Source: Oribacterium sp. KHPX15 (lineage in GTDB: Bacteria; Bacillota; Clostridia; Lachnospirales; Lachnospiraceae). Taken from it: DNA of 64,000 bases. Made by a program: the position numbers and the translations under genes. The number at the start of each line of letters is the position of its first letter. The first letter of the stretch is position 1. Below are positions 1 through 8,090 of this stretch, piece after piece. The stretch covers positions 42,739 to 106,738 of the forward strand of contig NZ_FNRG01000012.1 in the NCBI RefSeq assembly GCF_900107835.1, given 5' to 3'. The notes under the pieces were generated by a model. That model worked only from the letters and a program-made list of their open reading frames with translations. It ran no database searches and was not told the origin of the DNA.

Positions 1-386
1 ATAACCTGCATGGCTACACGTTTATCCGGATTGATAACGATCGGGGCTTTCATATTAACGGTATTATCCAGGTAATTACTGTGTAATACACAAACTACAT
101 AATATGAAAGGTCATTCTCGGATTTGACATTGAGATAAGACAACTCCTCCGGACTTAACACAGGGTTGTAATCCGGATCCAATGAAAACGGATTAACGAC
201 TGCAAAAGCAATGTCTGTGTTTTCAAGGGACTGTAAAAGAAGGATAGTATTGTCCTCGTTTTCATCAAGCACAAGAGGAATATAATCCTTTAACTCATTG
301 AATCCAAAAAGCCCGTCCGGGAAATGGATGATATCTGACTCCTCGTACTCGATTGTTCCATAGTCTCTGGTTTCTAATGTCAACAT
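1..386 (-). CDS. fliW: Flagellar assembly factor FliW (partial)
   Basis: The reading frame starts at an ATG at 386 and stays open to the left edge, giving about 128 residues, so the C-terminus lies outside the window. It opens MLTLETRDYG and contains the family hallmarks IEYEE, FPDGLFGF, FAVVNPF and SLDPDY, followed by LSYLNV. A GGAGG ribosome binding site sits 9 nt upstream. In Bacillus, FliW binds both flagellin and the translational repressor CsrA, releasing CsrA when flagellin is exported. It lies 70 bp downstream of flgL, the usual order flgK-flgL-fliW(-csrA); csrA is expected just beyond the left edge. This gene is directly relevant to the flagellin leader at 13707-13766. Confidence 0.93.
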   Translation of the reverse strand, partial: MLTLETRDYGTIEYEESDIIHFPDGLFGFNELKDYIPLVLDENEDNTILLLQSLENTDIAFAVVNPFSLDPDYNPVLSPEELSYLNVKSENDLSYYVVCVLHSNYLDNTVNMKAPIVINPDKRVAMQV

Positions 387-456
387 GAATGACAACCTCC
401 ATTAAGTATATCTTATAAAATTAAATATTGCTATGTTTTTGATGGAATTATTGTTC

Positions 457-1626
457 TTACTGAACAAAATCAAAAAGGGAATTCTGCATTATCTTTGAAC
501 CCACCTGCATCGCTGCATTGTAAGAGTACATATTCTGGTACATCTGTACTATGGCTTCATAAGTATCAATGTACATATGATCGTTATATTCTTCAATGTA
601 AGTGTCCTGGGCAGTCTGCAGCTGGTTATCTACTTCATTAAGAGTCTGAGTAGCTACACCGATACGACGGAAGGTATTGCTGACGCTGATCATGGCATGA
701 TCCCAGCCTCCCAAAACATAGGCAAGGTCTTCGCCCAGCCTGTCGTAGGCAGCCTGCTGCTCTGCTTCTGTTCCGTAGAAAGAATCATAATAGGTTTTTG
801 TTGCATCCACAGCCTGTGCATTCAGACCGAAAGCAGAGGTGTTCATGGCACTCTTGATGGCTTCCTTTGCAGAAGCGTCATCCATGGCACGAAGCTTCTC
901 AGAGGTGAGACCGGTTACCATGTTTAAACCACCGTAGTATGTATCCGGAAGAGTTTCCACGGTGTTGATATCGCCGTAGCCCAGGGACATTCTTCCCTGT
1001 TCACGCATCGCAGTAAGAACCTTGCTGAGAGCCTGATCTTCTGACAATGTACTGCCGTCTGCAGCAGTTCCTCCGAATGTAAAAGATTTTGTTGTCGGGT
1101 CATATGTCATGTCTATAACCGTGGCCTTGCTGTCTCCGGGGAACTTGTGATGATAGCTCAGTTTCATACCGGTTTCATCCATGGTGAAAGGAACCGTGGT
1201 CTGGTCATTTCCGCCCATGACATAGTAGTTCTCATATGTAGCGTTGAGATCCTGAGTCATGGTCTGCTGCTTGTTAAGCATGTAGGTATGCATGGTATCT
1301 ACAGTACTTTCGAGACCCTGATAGGATGAGGAAGCCATCTGTTCATATTTGATATTCAGGTCACTCATCTCCGAGTAGAAGGTTCTGGAGGTGGATTCCT
1401 GCTGCTCCAGACGGTTGATGACGTCCTTTATCATGGTATCCTTTGTAACTACATCGTTATAGAGATTGTCTATCTTTTTTCCCGCATAGTAGTCAAGAGG
1501 ACTTTCGTAAGCATTATCATACTTTTTTCCGCTGGAAACCTGCTGCATGCTTTTATTGTATTTGGATTTCAGATCCTGAACAGATTTCGCGTAGTCTTTG
1601 TAAAAGGTTGAAGCTGTGACGCGCAT
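457..1626 (-). CDS. flgL: Flagellar hook-associated protein 3 (hook-filament junction)
   Basis: A 389-residue flagellin-like protein that forms the second junction ring between hook and filament. The N-terminus MRVTASTFYKDYAKSVQDLK and the motif SSGKKYDNAYESP at about 32-44 are the conserved flagellin D0/D1 start. The C-terminus (about 310-389) is the paired helix ending in a hydrophobic residue run and FDFVQ. The central domain is larger than in Bacillus FlgL (about 300 residues), with an extra Asp/Thr-rich region at 130-260. The start is preceded by AAAGGAG with 8 nt spacing. It follows flgK by 23 bp and precedes fliW, so the three are one transcript. Confidence 0.9.
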   Translation of the reverse strand: MRVTASTFYKDYAKSVQDLKSKYNKSMQQVSSGKKYDNAYESPLDYYAGKKIDNLYNDVVTKDTMIKDVINRLEQQESTSRTFYSEMSDLNIKYEQMASSSYQGLESTVDTMHTYMLNKQQTMTQDLNATYENYYVMGGNDQTTVPFTMDETGMKLSYHHKFPGDSKATVIDMTYDPTTKSFTFGGTAADGSTLSEDQALSKVLTAMREQGRMSLGYGDINTVETLPDTYYGGLNMVTGLTSEKLRAMDDASAKEAIKSAMNTSAFGLNAQAVDATKTYYDSFYGTEAEQQAAYDRLGEDLAYVLGGWDHAMISVSNTFRRIGVATQTLNEVDNQLQTAQDTYIEEYNDHMYIDTYEAIVQMYQNMYSYNAAMQVGSKIMQNSLFDFVQ

Positions 1627-1649
1627 AGGAGTATCTCCTTTCTATAAGA

Positions 1650-3581
1650 TCAGACGATTCCAAGAAGAGTCTCCAGGGTTTCGTCAAAAGCAGTCATTAT
1701 TTTTGCGGCAGCGTTGTATGAGGAAACATAGATCATCATGTTGGCTGCTTCTTCATCCAGGCTGACACCGGACAACTGATCCTTGGAGCTTGTAATGCTG
1801 TCAAGTACGACTTTGTTGGTGTCGAGAGCATCCTTATTGTTATACTGGTCATTGGCAAGCCTTGTGGAAAGACTGTTCATGTAGTTTGCAAAGGTTTTAT
1901 CCGCAAGTTCTGAATGAGGCTGGGTAAAGGATCTCAGCATATTGAGGACAGTCTGGTTGGAGTCGGCACCCTTAAGACCTATTTTTGTATCGCCGTTTAT
2001 CCACTTCTTACTGAGGGAAATATTTTCGGCGGTGATCTCATCGAACTTACCGGTCTGTGTGCTTCTGTTAACAAGCATAATGTAATCAGTTGCGCCGCCA
2101 TCTATGGCAGATTCTGCGTCAGCCCTTGCCTGAGCTTCAGTCTGAGTGGGGTAATCCCAGGTATTACCCATATAATTATATGTATTCATCTCATCAGCAA
2201 GAGTCTGTGCCAGATTGTCCAGCTTATCCATATAGTAGTCATAGCCATAATAGGTTCCCTGCTTTAAGCCGCTGGTGGCAGTGCCGTTTGGATCTGATTT
2301 GGCAAGCATATCTAGGCCTGCCTGAACAGAACCTCCCGAGAAGGTGACTTCACCGTTTCCGGGTGTTGTAGCACTGTTGGCGGTTCTTATGGTTTGGGCT
2401 GATACCTGAGTTCCTTTTTTATTTGTTGCTGCTGAAATAAAATCAAGCTGTACATCCAAAGGACCGGTTCCCGATGTAGCAGGGTTTGTGCTGTTCCATT
2501 TGGTATAGGTAGGAGGGTCATTATCTGCTCCTGTCAGCTTTACTTTACCGTAGTTAAATCCATTGGCATCATCATAAGTGCCGTTTACCAGGATTATACT
2601 TTCATTATTTACAGTACCGTCTGCATTGGTTGTGGTGTAATCAAGAGATATACGTAAATCCGACGGCCAGTCAGATCTGCCGGCAATCTCACCGGTCTGG
2701 TTGTATATGTAGATTTTCTGACGTTCTGTTACTTTTGTTTCCGTTTCATAAACAGGATTGCCATCGCCATCGACTAATGGATTACCATCTCCGTCAGTAG
2801 CCTGAATAGGATTACCATTGGAATCAGTAGCGGTCACGGTCTCATATACATTATAGGTCTCTGAAAAGCTTTCAACAGTTATGGGTATATAAGATGAGAG
2901 TTCATCAATCTTCAGGTTTCTCTCGTCCAGAAGCTCCAGAGCTTTACTTCCCATAAGCTGGTTATGTTTGATCTGTTTATTGAGATCACCTATTTCCCGA
3001 AGAAGGTCATTGATTTTCTCAACGGCACCACCCTCAGAGGTTCCTTCACCATAGAGCTTCTCAAATTCGTTATCTTCGGCTGTTTTTATCTTGTCTGCTG
3101 CAGAATTAAGGAGCACGCAGGTAGCGTTCAGGGTAGATTGCAGCTGGCCTTCATATATGGGATCCTGAACCTTGGAAGTATCCTGCATGATAGTGAGAGC
3201 TTCCTGAACTTCGTCAAGAGATGCTCTGATTCCGTCCATATTGGACTCGTCCATAAAACTACCCAGAGTATTCAGTGAGTATTCGGTTGTGTCGTTGTAG
3301 GCATATTTTGTATTCTGATCCCGGTACTGAATATCCAGGAACTGGTCACGAAGCTGAACTACTTCGTCCATGGAAACACCGAAGCCAACGTTCACATCGT
3401 TTTCGTTCATGTAATAGGATGTGGGATTATTGTAGTTAAGGCTGGAGGTCTTTAATTGCTGCCTGGTATAGCCTTCTACGTTCATATTGGCGAGGTTCTG
3501 CGACGTTACATCAAGCTTTTTTGAGTTTGACTGCAGGGATGTGAGAGCAGTCTGGAAACCTCCGAATGTTGGGCGAACCAT
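1650..3581 (-). CDS. flgK: Flagellar hook-associated protein 1
   Basis: A 643-residue junction protein placed between hook and FlgL. The N-terminal rod/hook motif is visible (LTSLQSNSKKLDVTSQNLAN at about 12-31, then NVEGYTRQ), and the C-terminus ends SGVSLDEEAANMMIYVSSYN.AAKIM, typical of FlgK. Family members are usually 450-600 residues; the extra length includes a stretch at about 245-280 with three GNP-containing Asp/Asn-rich units. The start has an AGGAGG site. A good sigma-28-type promoter lies at 3639-3665, so flgK-flgL-fliW can be transcribed independently of flgM-flgN. Confidence 0.93.
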   Translation of the reverse strand: MVRPTFGGFQTALTSLQSNSKKLDVTSQNLANMNVEGYTRQQLKTSSLNYNNPTSYYMNENDVNVGFGVSMDEVVQLRDQFLDIQYRDQNTKYAYNDTTEYSLNTLGSFMDESNMDGIRASLDEVQEALTIMQDTSKVQDPIYEGQLQSTLNATCVLLNSAADKIKTAEDNEFEKLYGEGTSEGGAVEKINDLLREIGDLNKQIKHNQLMGSKALELLDERNLKIDELSSYIPITVESFSETYNVYETVTATDSNGNPIQATDGDGNPLVDGDGNPVYETETKVTERQKIYIYNQTGEIAGRSDWPSDLRISLDYTTTNADGTVNNESIILVNGTYDDANGFNYGKVKLTGADNDPPTYTKWNSTNPATSGTGPLDVQLDFISAATNKKGTQVSAQTIRTANSATTPGNGEVTFSGGSVQAGLDMLAKSDPNGTATSGLKQGTYYGYDYYMDKLDNLAQTLADEMNTYNYMGNTWDYPTQTEAQARADAESAIDGGATDYIMLVNRSTQTGKFDEITAENISLSKKWINGDTKIGLKGADSNQTVLNMLRSFTQPHSELADKTFANYMNSLSTRLANDQYNNKDALDTNKVVLDSITSSKDQLSGVSLDEEAANMMIYVSSYNAAAKIMTAFDETLETLLGIV

Positions 3582-3638
3582 AAATTTACCTCCTGTCTAT
3601 AGGCATGCTTTCGCATAATCATCTTATTTCTCTTATAT

Positions 3639-3665
3639 ATATCGTCGGTTTTTCAAAAAACATTA
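3639..3665 (-). promoter_or_regulatory. Sigma-28-type promoter of flgK
   Basis: On the minus strand TAATGTTT, exactly 11 nt, then GACGATAT. This is 7 of 8 in the -35 (TAAAGTTT) and 7 of 8 in the -10 (GCCGATAT) of the sigma-28/sigma-D consensus. The predicted start is near 3632, about 50 nt before the flgK ATG. Confidence 0.75.
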
Positions 3666-3742
3666 GATATCAGGGGTAAAATTAGTATAAAGAAAGAATT
3701 TGAATGTTGTGGGCAGTAAAGAAAGAATCCGGACATAGAAGA

Positions 3743-3776
3743 AAGGCAGCTGCACACTTCCATGTACAGCTGCCTT
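3743..3776 (-). terminator. Hairpin after flgN, possible terminator or attenuator
   Basis: Perfect 10-bp stem AAGGCAGCTG/CAGCTGCCTT with a 14-nt loop, located between the flgN stop and the flgK promoter. The following minus-strand sequence is only moderately T-rich (TTCTTCTATG), so termination may be partial. Confidence 0.5.
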
Positions 3777-3806
3777 ATGTCTCATTTATGATTTTAAAGG
3801 GTAAAA

Positions 3807-4244
3807 TCAAGCTAAAGTATCCTGAAATGCTTTTGGAATTTTATTGGTGGATATCGCAACATTAACATCATTTAGTCTGATACGCATGATCCTTTCAGCA
3901 GACACCTGACTCTCTTTCAAGATTTCAAGAGCTTCCTTCAGATCATCAAATAAGGGACTTAATACCGACTTTTCCTCTTCGGACACCCGGGACAGTATCT
4001 GGCTGGACCGAAGACCCTTCCAACCAAGCTTTTCGGCAAGCTGGACACGTTTTTTTTCGAGACTTCGAAAACTGTAAAGATCGGGCTGGGCCTCTTTGAC
4101 AAGGACATCAAGTTTTTTGGGGTCATCATGTGAGGCGGAAACGGTCATTTCCCGCTCCAGCCTGATGAGCTTTTTCACAACGGATACCTGTCCTGTAAGT
4201 ACCTTTGTGAAATCGTTAAATGTTGCAGAGTCTGTCATACTCAC
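3807..4244 (-). CDS. flgN: FlgN-like export chaperone for FlgK/FlgL
   Basis: A 145-residue all-helical protein lying between flgM and flgK, the standard place of FlgN, the cytoplasmic chaperone that delivers FlgK and FlgL to the export gate. It has the usual size (about 140-160), an N-terminal helix around FTKVLTGQVSVVKKLIRLER and a second charged region LEKKRVQLAEKLGW. Primary-sequence conservation of FlgN is low, so the call rests on size, predicted helices and gene order. The start follows flgM by about 15 bp with a GGAG site. Confidence 0.7.
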   Translation of the reverse strand: MSMTDSATFNDFTKVLTGQVSVVKKLIRLEREMTVSASHDDPKKLDVLVKEAQPDLYSFRSLEKKRVQLAEKLGWKGLRSSQILSRVSEEEKSVLSPLFDDLKEALEILKESQVSAERIMRIRLNDVNVAISTNKIPKAFQDTLA

Positions 4245-4259
4245 TCCTTAAAGGGTATA

Positions 4260-4574
4260 TCATCCTCTGTATCCAAGCATACGTTCCGCAATTCTTGTTG
4301 AATCCACATTATATGTGCCGGACTGAACCTGTGCTTTGAGCTCCGCAACTCTGCTGGCGCTCACGCCTGATTTCATAGAAGCGGCGGTTTTTGAAGCAAG
4401 CATCGATGCGAAGCTGTCATCGCTGACAGAATTTGTTGAGAAAGATGCCTTATCAAAACTGCTCACATAAGATGCGGATGATGCGGAAGAGGATTTTGTT
4501 TTTTTGTTTACATTCTTGTCTGTATTGGTATATCCAACCTTACCAAACAGAGTAGTACGTAAATTGACGTCCAT
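4260..4574 (-). CDS. flgM: Negative regulator of flagellin synthesis (anti-sigma-28)
   Basis: A 104-residue protein whose last 33 residues carry the FlgM signature: SRVAELKAQVQSGTYNVDS, then RIAERMLGYRG. FlgM holds sigma-28 inactive until it is exported after hook completion. The N-terminal half is Ser/Lys-rich and probably disordered, as in the family. I chose the ATG at 4574 because it has AGGAGG 6 nt upstream; an in-frame upstream ATG 9 codons earlier overlaps that site. It is first in a flgM-flgN transcript, divergent from the operon starting at 4927. Its presence predicts sigma-28-dependent genes nearby, consistent with the promoter matches listed. Confidence 0.85.
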   Translation of the reverse strand: MDVNLRTTLFGKVGYTNTDKNVNKKTKSSSASSASYVSSFDKASFSTNSVSDDSFASMLASKTAASMKSGVSASRVAELKAQVQSGTYNVDSTRIAERMLGYRG

Positions 4575-4629
4575 AAATTGCCTCCTTGCATAAACGCACA
4601 ATTAAATCAATGAGTTCCTTCTGCTTATA

Positions 4630-4656
4630 ATATCGACAGTAGTTTCAAAATAATAA
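4630..4656 (-). promoter_or_regulatory. Possible sigma-28-type promoter of flgM-flgN
   Basis: Minus-strand GTCGATAT (7 of 8 to GCCGATAT) with TTATTATT 11 nt upstream. The -35 is poor, so this is tentative; the box lies about 56 nt before the flgM ATG. Confidence 0.4.
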
Positions 4657-4835
4657 CTTATATTTAAAATTTTTTCATTAAAAAATTGTGCTTCTTGTTT
4701 TTATTTAAACATATTATCGTCCTTTGCTCAGACAATATAACATCAAGAATTGGATAACGCTATAAAAATTTTAAATTGCACATGTTAAACGGCAAATTTT
4801 CCAAAAAATATAAGTGTATTTTTACATTTTTTTCT

Positions 4836-4862
4836 AATAGTTCATAATCAAGAAGTCGATAT
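4836..4862 (+). promoter_or_regulatory. Possible sigma-28-type promoter of the 4927-13588 operon
   Basis: AATAGTTC, 11 nt, GTCGATAT: 5 of 8 and 7 of 8 matches. TATAAT at 4860-4865 could alternatively be a sigma-A -10, but no TTGACA-like -35 is seen at 17 nt. Confidence 0.45.
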
Positions 4863-4926
4863 AATACTATTAGGAAATTAACTATGCGATTTATGCGATC
4901 AAGATCGCTTAAAGGAGATAAATAAT

Positions 4927-6339
4927 ATGGCCAATATATTACAGGTACAGAATCCTACCATGGGTGGTCAGGGTATAGGCTCCCCCGGAGTGTATCCCCA
5001 TACGCCGCAAACCCCTCAGATACAGTCGCCGGACAGGGTGATCCCTTCTCCCCCGGGGGAAAACGGTGAACAGATAGGTCCTGAAGTAGGGGAAGGTACC
5101 ATAAACTTTGAATCGAATTATACGAATTTTATTCAAAGGATGTATGAAGGCATGCAGCTCACCATGGAAATGGAACAGCTTCTGTTTACGGACGGGGTTG
5201 CATTGCAGACCATGGGAGACACAGAGATTCAGGAAGTTCTGACCCAGCTTTTCACAGAGATGGAGACTACGGAGCCGGAAGAACTGATGACTCTTATAGA
5301 ATCCCAGCAGCAGGCGCAGGTGAAATTTTCAGGAGAGCTCTTCGATGGATTACGGGATATCCTGAATGAAAAGATTTCACCCTCCTTCAGAGAAACGATT
5401 CTCGATTTTGTAAAAACCTATAACAATTATGCGTCGAGTGAGCATCTGCTCAATCAAATGGAGTCTCTCGGTAAAGACATTGAGAGTTTGCTCCTTCCTT
5501 CTTCAAGAGAGAGTTTTTCCAAACTGATGGAACAGTTGGACAAAAACGCAGCTCCCGGAGATATTGAAAAAAATACAGAGGTCATTAACAAAGAGATCAT
5601 ACCTTTTCTGTCAAAGTATGTCTCAAAAACCCATAACTATGGTGCTGTCAGGACCGCCAGTGTCCTGTTCTCACTTTATGCCGTAAAGTATGAGGCAGGA
5701 GACAAGAATGTGCTTCAGCAGCTGTTTACCAAGATGATCAAAAACGGTGACTTCCGAATGTTCTTTAAAGGAGATCCGGAGGAGGCCCTGCAAAAGGCTA
5801 TGGAGAATCTGAGACCACAATCGGAGAAGGCCAAAAATTTGCCGGAGATGCTTACAAAGCTTATACAGAAGGGGACAGAAGGAAGCGCGGGATCAGAAAG
5901 TGTGGAAAAATATTATAAGGTACTGAATCATCTTTTGATGAATGAGAGTGTCTATATGCCCCTTCTTCATTTGCTGGTTCCTTTCAGATATCAGGATAAA
6001 AATGTTATGTCGGAAATGTGGATAGATCCGGATGCTGAGAGAGACAGACCTGATGCTGCAAAAAAACAGAAGCTGTTTATTAAATTCAGTATTCAGAATG
6101 TCGGCAATTTTGAACTGATATCCATGGTGAATAACGGTAATGTCAATATGCAGATATTTGTCCCGCCGACACTTACGGAACCTCAGGAAAACATTTCCAG
6201 GAGTATCCAGGACATTATCACAAAAAACGGTCTCAGGGTAAGCACCATGGAACTTGGGGTACTCACAAGAAGTCACAGGGTGGATGAAGTATTTCCTGAG
6301 ATAAAGGAAAAGGAGAAAGGTATAAATGTCGCCGTCTGA
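4927..6339 (+). CDS. FliK C-terminal-like protein, unknown flagellar protein
   Basis: A 470-residue soluble protein with a Pro/Gly/Gln-rich N-terminus (1-55), a long helical middle, and a C-terminal region (about 385-455) that looks like the FliK/Flg_hook domain: a pattern of VGNFELISMVNNGNVNMQIF followed by ISRSIQDIITKNGLRVSTMELG. FliK-type domains measure hook length and contact FlhB to switch export specificity. The next gene, overlapping by 14 bp, encodes exactly an FlhB C-terminal-like domain, as in the ylqG-ylqH pair of Bacillus. Ribosome binding site AAAGGAG is 7 nt upstream. The family call is by pattern only; the N-terminal 380 residues are not recognised. Confidence 0.55.
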   Translation: MANILQVQNPTMGGQGIGSPGVYPHTPQTPQIQSPDRVIPSPPGENGEQIGPEVGEGTINFESNYTNFIQRMYEGMQLTMEMEQLLFTDGVALQTMGDTEIQEVLTQLFTEMETTEPEELMTLIESQQQAQVKFSGELFDGLRDILNEKISPSFRETILDFVKTYNNYASSEHLLNQMESLGKDIESLLLPSSRESFSKLMEQLDKNAAPGDIEKNTEVINKEIIPFLSKYVSKTHNYGAVRTASVLFSLYAVKYEAGDKNVLQQLFTKMIKNGDFRMFFKGDPEEALQKAMENLRPQSEKAKNLPEMLTKLIQKGTEGSAGSESVEKYYKVLNHLLMNESVYMPLLHLLVPFRYQDKNVMSEMWIDPDAERDRPDAAKKQKLFIKFSIQNVGNFELISMVNNGNVNMQIFVPPTLTEPQENISRSIQDIITKNGLRVSTMELGVLTRSHRVDEVFPEIKEKEKGINVAV

Positions 6340-6667
6340 ACCTATCAGAAAGAAAAAGGCAGCAGCCTTAAAATATGATCCCGATAAAAACGGAGCACCG
6401 GTGATAGTTGCTTCCGGAATGGGATATACAGCAGAAAAGATCACTGAAACGGCCATGAAGGCGGGAGTGCCTGTGTATGAGGATGATTCTCTTGCTTCAC
6501 TCCTTACGCAATTAAAGCTTGGAGCCGAGATTCCTCCGGAGCTTTTCAGTGCAGTTGTAGAAATATATGTTTATTTCCTGAGATTCGCTGAAAGAGAAAA
6601 CAACAAGGTAGCTGAGCCGGAACCGCCTAAGGAAGTAATGGGAGATGAAGATATCATTCAGTCGTAA
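6326..6667 (+). CDS. Stand-alone FlhB C-terminal domain protein (FlhX/YlqH-like)
   Basis: A 113-residue protein matching only the cytoplasmic C-terminal domain of the flagellar export gate protein FlhB (EscU/YscU/HrcU family). Visible matches are AAALKYDPDKNGAPVIVASG, then AMKAGVPVYEDDSLASLL, then IPPELFSAVVEIYVY. The self-cleaving NPTH motif and the four N-terminal membrane segments of full FlhB are absent. Such proteins can partly replace the FlhB C-terminus in other bacteria. It overlaps the upstream FliK-like gene by 14 bp and the downstream gene by 23 bp, implying translational coupling. Confidence 0.85.
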   Translation: MSPSEPIRKKKAAALKYDPDKNGAPVIVASGMGYTAEKITETAMKAGVPVYEDDSLASLLTQLKLGAEIPPELFSAVVEIYVYFLRFAERENNKVAEPEPPKEVMGDEDIIQS

Positions 6668-8078
6668 AAAAATGAATAAGGAAACAGGAGAAAAGGCAAA
6701 AGCAAACAGGAGCTTCTTACGGAAACTTTTGCCGGTGCTTCTGATACTCATTTGCCTTACCGGAATAGCTTCCTTTGCCGCCACACAGCCCATCAATACT
6801 GTGTCTGTCAAGGTTAAGTCAAAGCTTGAAGCAGGCAGGATGATCCCTGAAGAAATCAAAGTTGAGAAAACCTCTGTGGATGATAATGAGATCGCCGTAT
6901 CAACCGGCGGCAATAAGTATTCTATTACAGAAGCGGAGTGGACAAGTGGGGCAGATACGAGAGCCAAGAGCGGAGAGACCCCTACCATGAGAATCACCCT
7001 TCAGGTTTCGGATATATCGAAAAACTATTTTCTTAGCAGCTACAGAAGTTCCAACGTATCCATAACCGGCGGTACCTTCGTGAACGCCACAAAAAGTAAG
7101 GATGATCTCATTATCACTCTTAAGATTGATCCCATAAAGGGAGATTATGATTCTCCGACGGATGTATTCTGGAATGATAATAAGCTGGGTGAGATAAGAT
7201 GGACAAGGCCGGATAACACTTCCGGGACTTACGAACTTAAGCTTTTGAGAGATAAAAAGAATGTTACCACCGTCACAAGTTCGGGGCTTCTCTATAATTT
7301 TTATCCTTATATGACTCAGGAAGGTAAATATCAGGTAGAGATGAGAACCATAGTTACCGACAGCAAGGAAAAGAAGTATACCGGTAACAGTGAATGGGTG
7401 AGTTCTACAGAACTGGTAATCACAGACAGAGATGTGTCTGACGGAACAGGCCGGGGAGGAAGCGGCGGACAGGCAAAACCTTTATATCAGTTTGGATGGT
7501 ATAAAGATAACGGATTCTGGTACTACAGATATGTTTCGGATAACACACTTCAGGGAGCCGGCTGGGCATACATAGATAATGACTGGTATCTCTTTAATCA
7601 GTATGGACAGATGCAGACCGGCTGGCAGGAAGTTAACGGAAGAACCTATTTCCTGTTGAAAAACGGTGCCATGTATACAGGCTGGATGAAAAACGGTTCG
7701 GACTGGTATTATCTGATCCCCAGAGATGAGCTGAAAACCGGTGAGGTTTACGGTCAGACAGCCAATAACGGCTGGCGTATCATCAACGGCCAATACTATT
7801 ATTTCAAGAGTAATGGTGCCATGTATACAGGCTGGCTTTATGAAAACGGAAAATACTATTTCCTGAACGATATTGATAATTCACTTCTGGGAGTTATGTT
7901 CACAGGATGGATTCACAGAAACGGCAAGACCTACTATTGTGACTCTGACGGAACTATGGTTGAGGGATGGCACAGTGTGAACGGAAACTATTATTACTTC
8001 TACCCCGGAAGCGGACAGATGGCTACCAATGCTTACATTGGTGAGTATTATGTTAACAATGACGGAATCATGCAGTAA
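6645..8078 (+). CDS. Secreted cell-wall/glucan-binding repeat protein
   Basis: A 477-residue exported protein. A basic N-terminus is followed by a hydrophobic signal segment (about 25-43, KLLPVLLILICLTGIASFA), an unrecognised domain (about 50-265), a Gly-rich linker (about 268-278), and roughly ten tandem CW_binding_1-type repeats to the end, each of the GWxxxNGxWYYxxxxGxMxTG kind. These repeats bind choline in pneumococcal proteins and glucans in others. I kept the ATG at 6645 because AGGAAG lies 9 nt before it, although it overlaps the upstream gene; an ATG at 6672 is the alternative. Placement inside a flagellar operon is unusual. Confidence 0.8.
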   Translation: MKISFSRKKMNKETGEKAKANRSFLRKLLPVLLILICLTGIASFAATQPINTVSVKVKSKLEAGRMIPEEIKVEKTSVDDNEIAVSTGGNKYSITEAEWTSGADTRAKSGETPTMRITLQVSDISKNYFLSSYRSSNVSITGGTFVNATKSKDDLIITLKIDPIKGDYDSPTDVFWNDNKLGEIRWTRPDNTSGTYELKLLRDKKNVTTVTSSGLLYNFYPYMTQEGKYQVEMRTIVTDSKEKKYTGNSEWVSSTELVITDRDVSDGTGRGGSGGQAKPLYQFGWYKDNGFWYYRYVSDNTLQGAGWAYIDNDWYLFNQYGQMQTGWQEVNGRTYFLLKNGAMYTGWMKNGSDWYYLIPRDELKTGEVYGQTANNGWRIINGQYYYFKSNGAMYTGWLYENGKYYFLNDIDNSLLGVMFTGWIHRNGKTYYCDSDGTMVEGWHSVNGNYYYFYPGSGQMATNAYIGEYYVNNDGIMQ

Positions 8079-8090
8079 GAGAGGCACGAC

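Larger units (their letters stand above)
4575..4926. other. Divergent promoter region between flgM and the 4927 operon
   Basis: AT-rich gap of 352 bases without a convincing gene. It carries a GTCGATAT box on each strand (see the two promoter entries), plus a perfect 6-bp inverted repeat GCGATC/GATCGC at about 4896-4909 just upstream of the 4927 ribosome binding site. Confidence 0.6.

Noticed and set aside
4854..4865. TATAAT as a sigma-A -10 for the 4927 operon
   Set aside because: No TTGACA-like hexamer at 16-18 nt upstream; the overlapping GTCGATAT with AATAGTTC fits sigma-28 better, though not conclusively.
5893..6456. 187-residue minus-strand open frame spanning the FliK-like/FlhB-like junction
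   Set aside because: The plus-strand FlhB-type motifs are unambiguous; the antisense frame has no domain or start signal.
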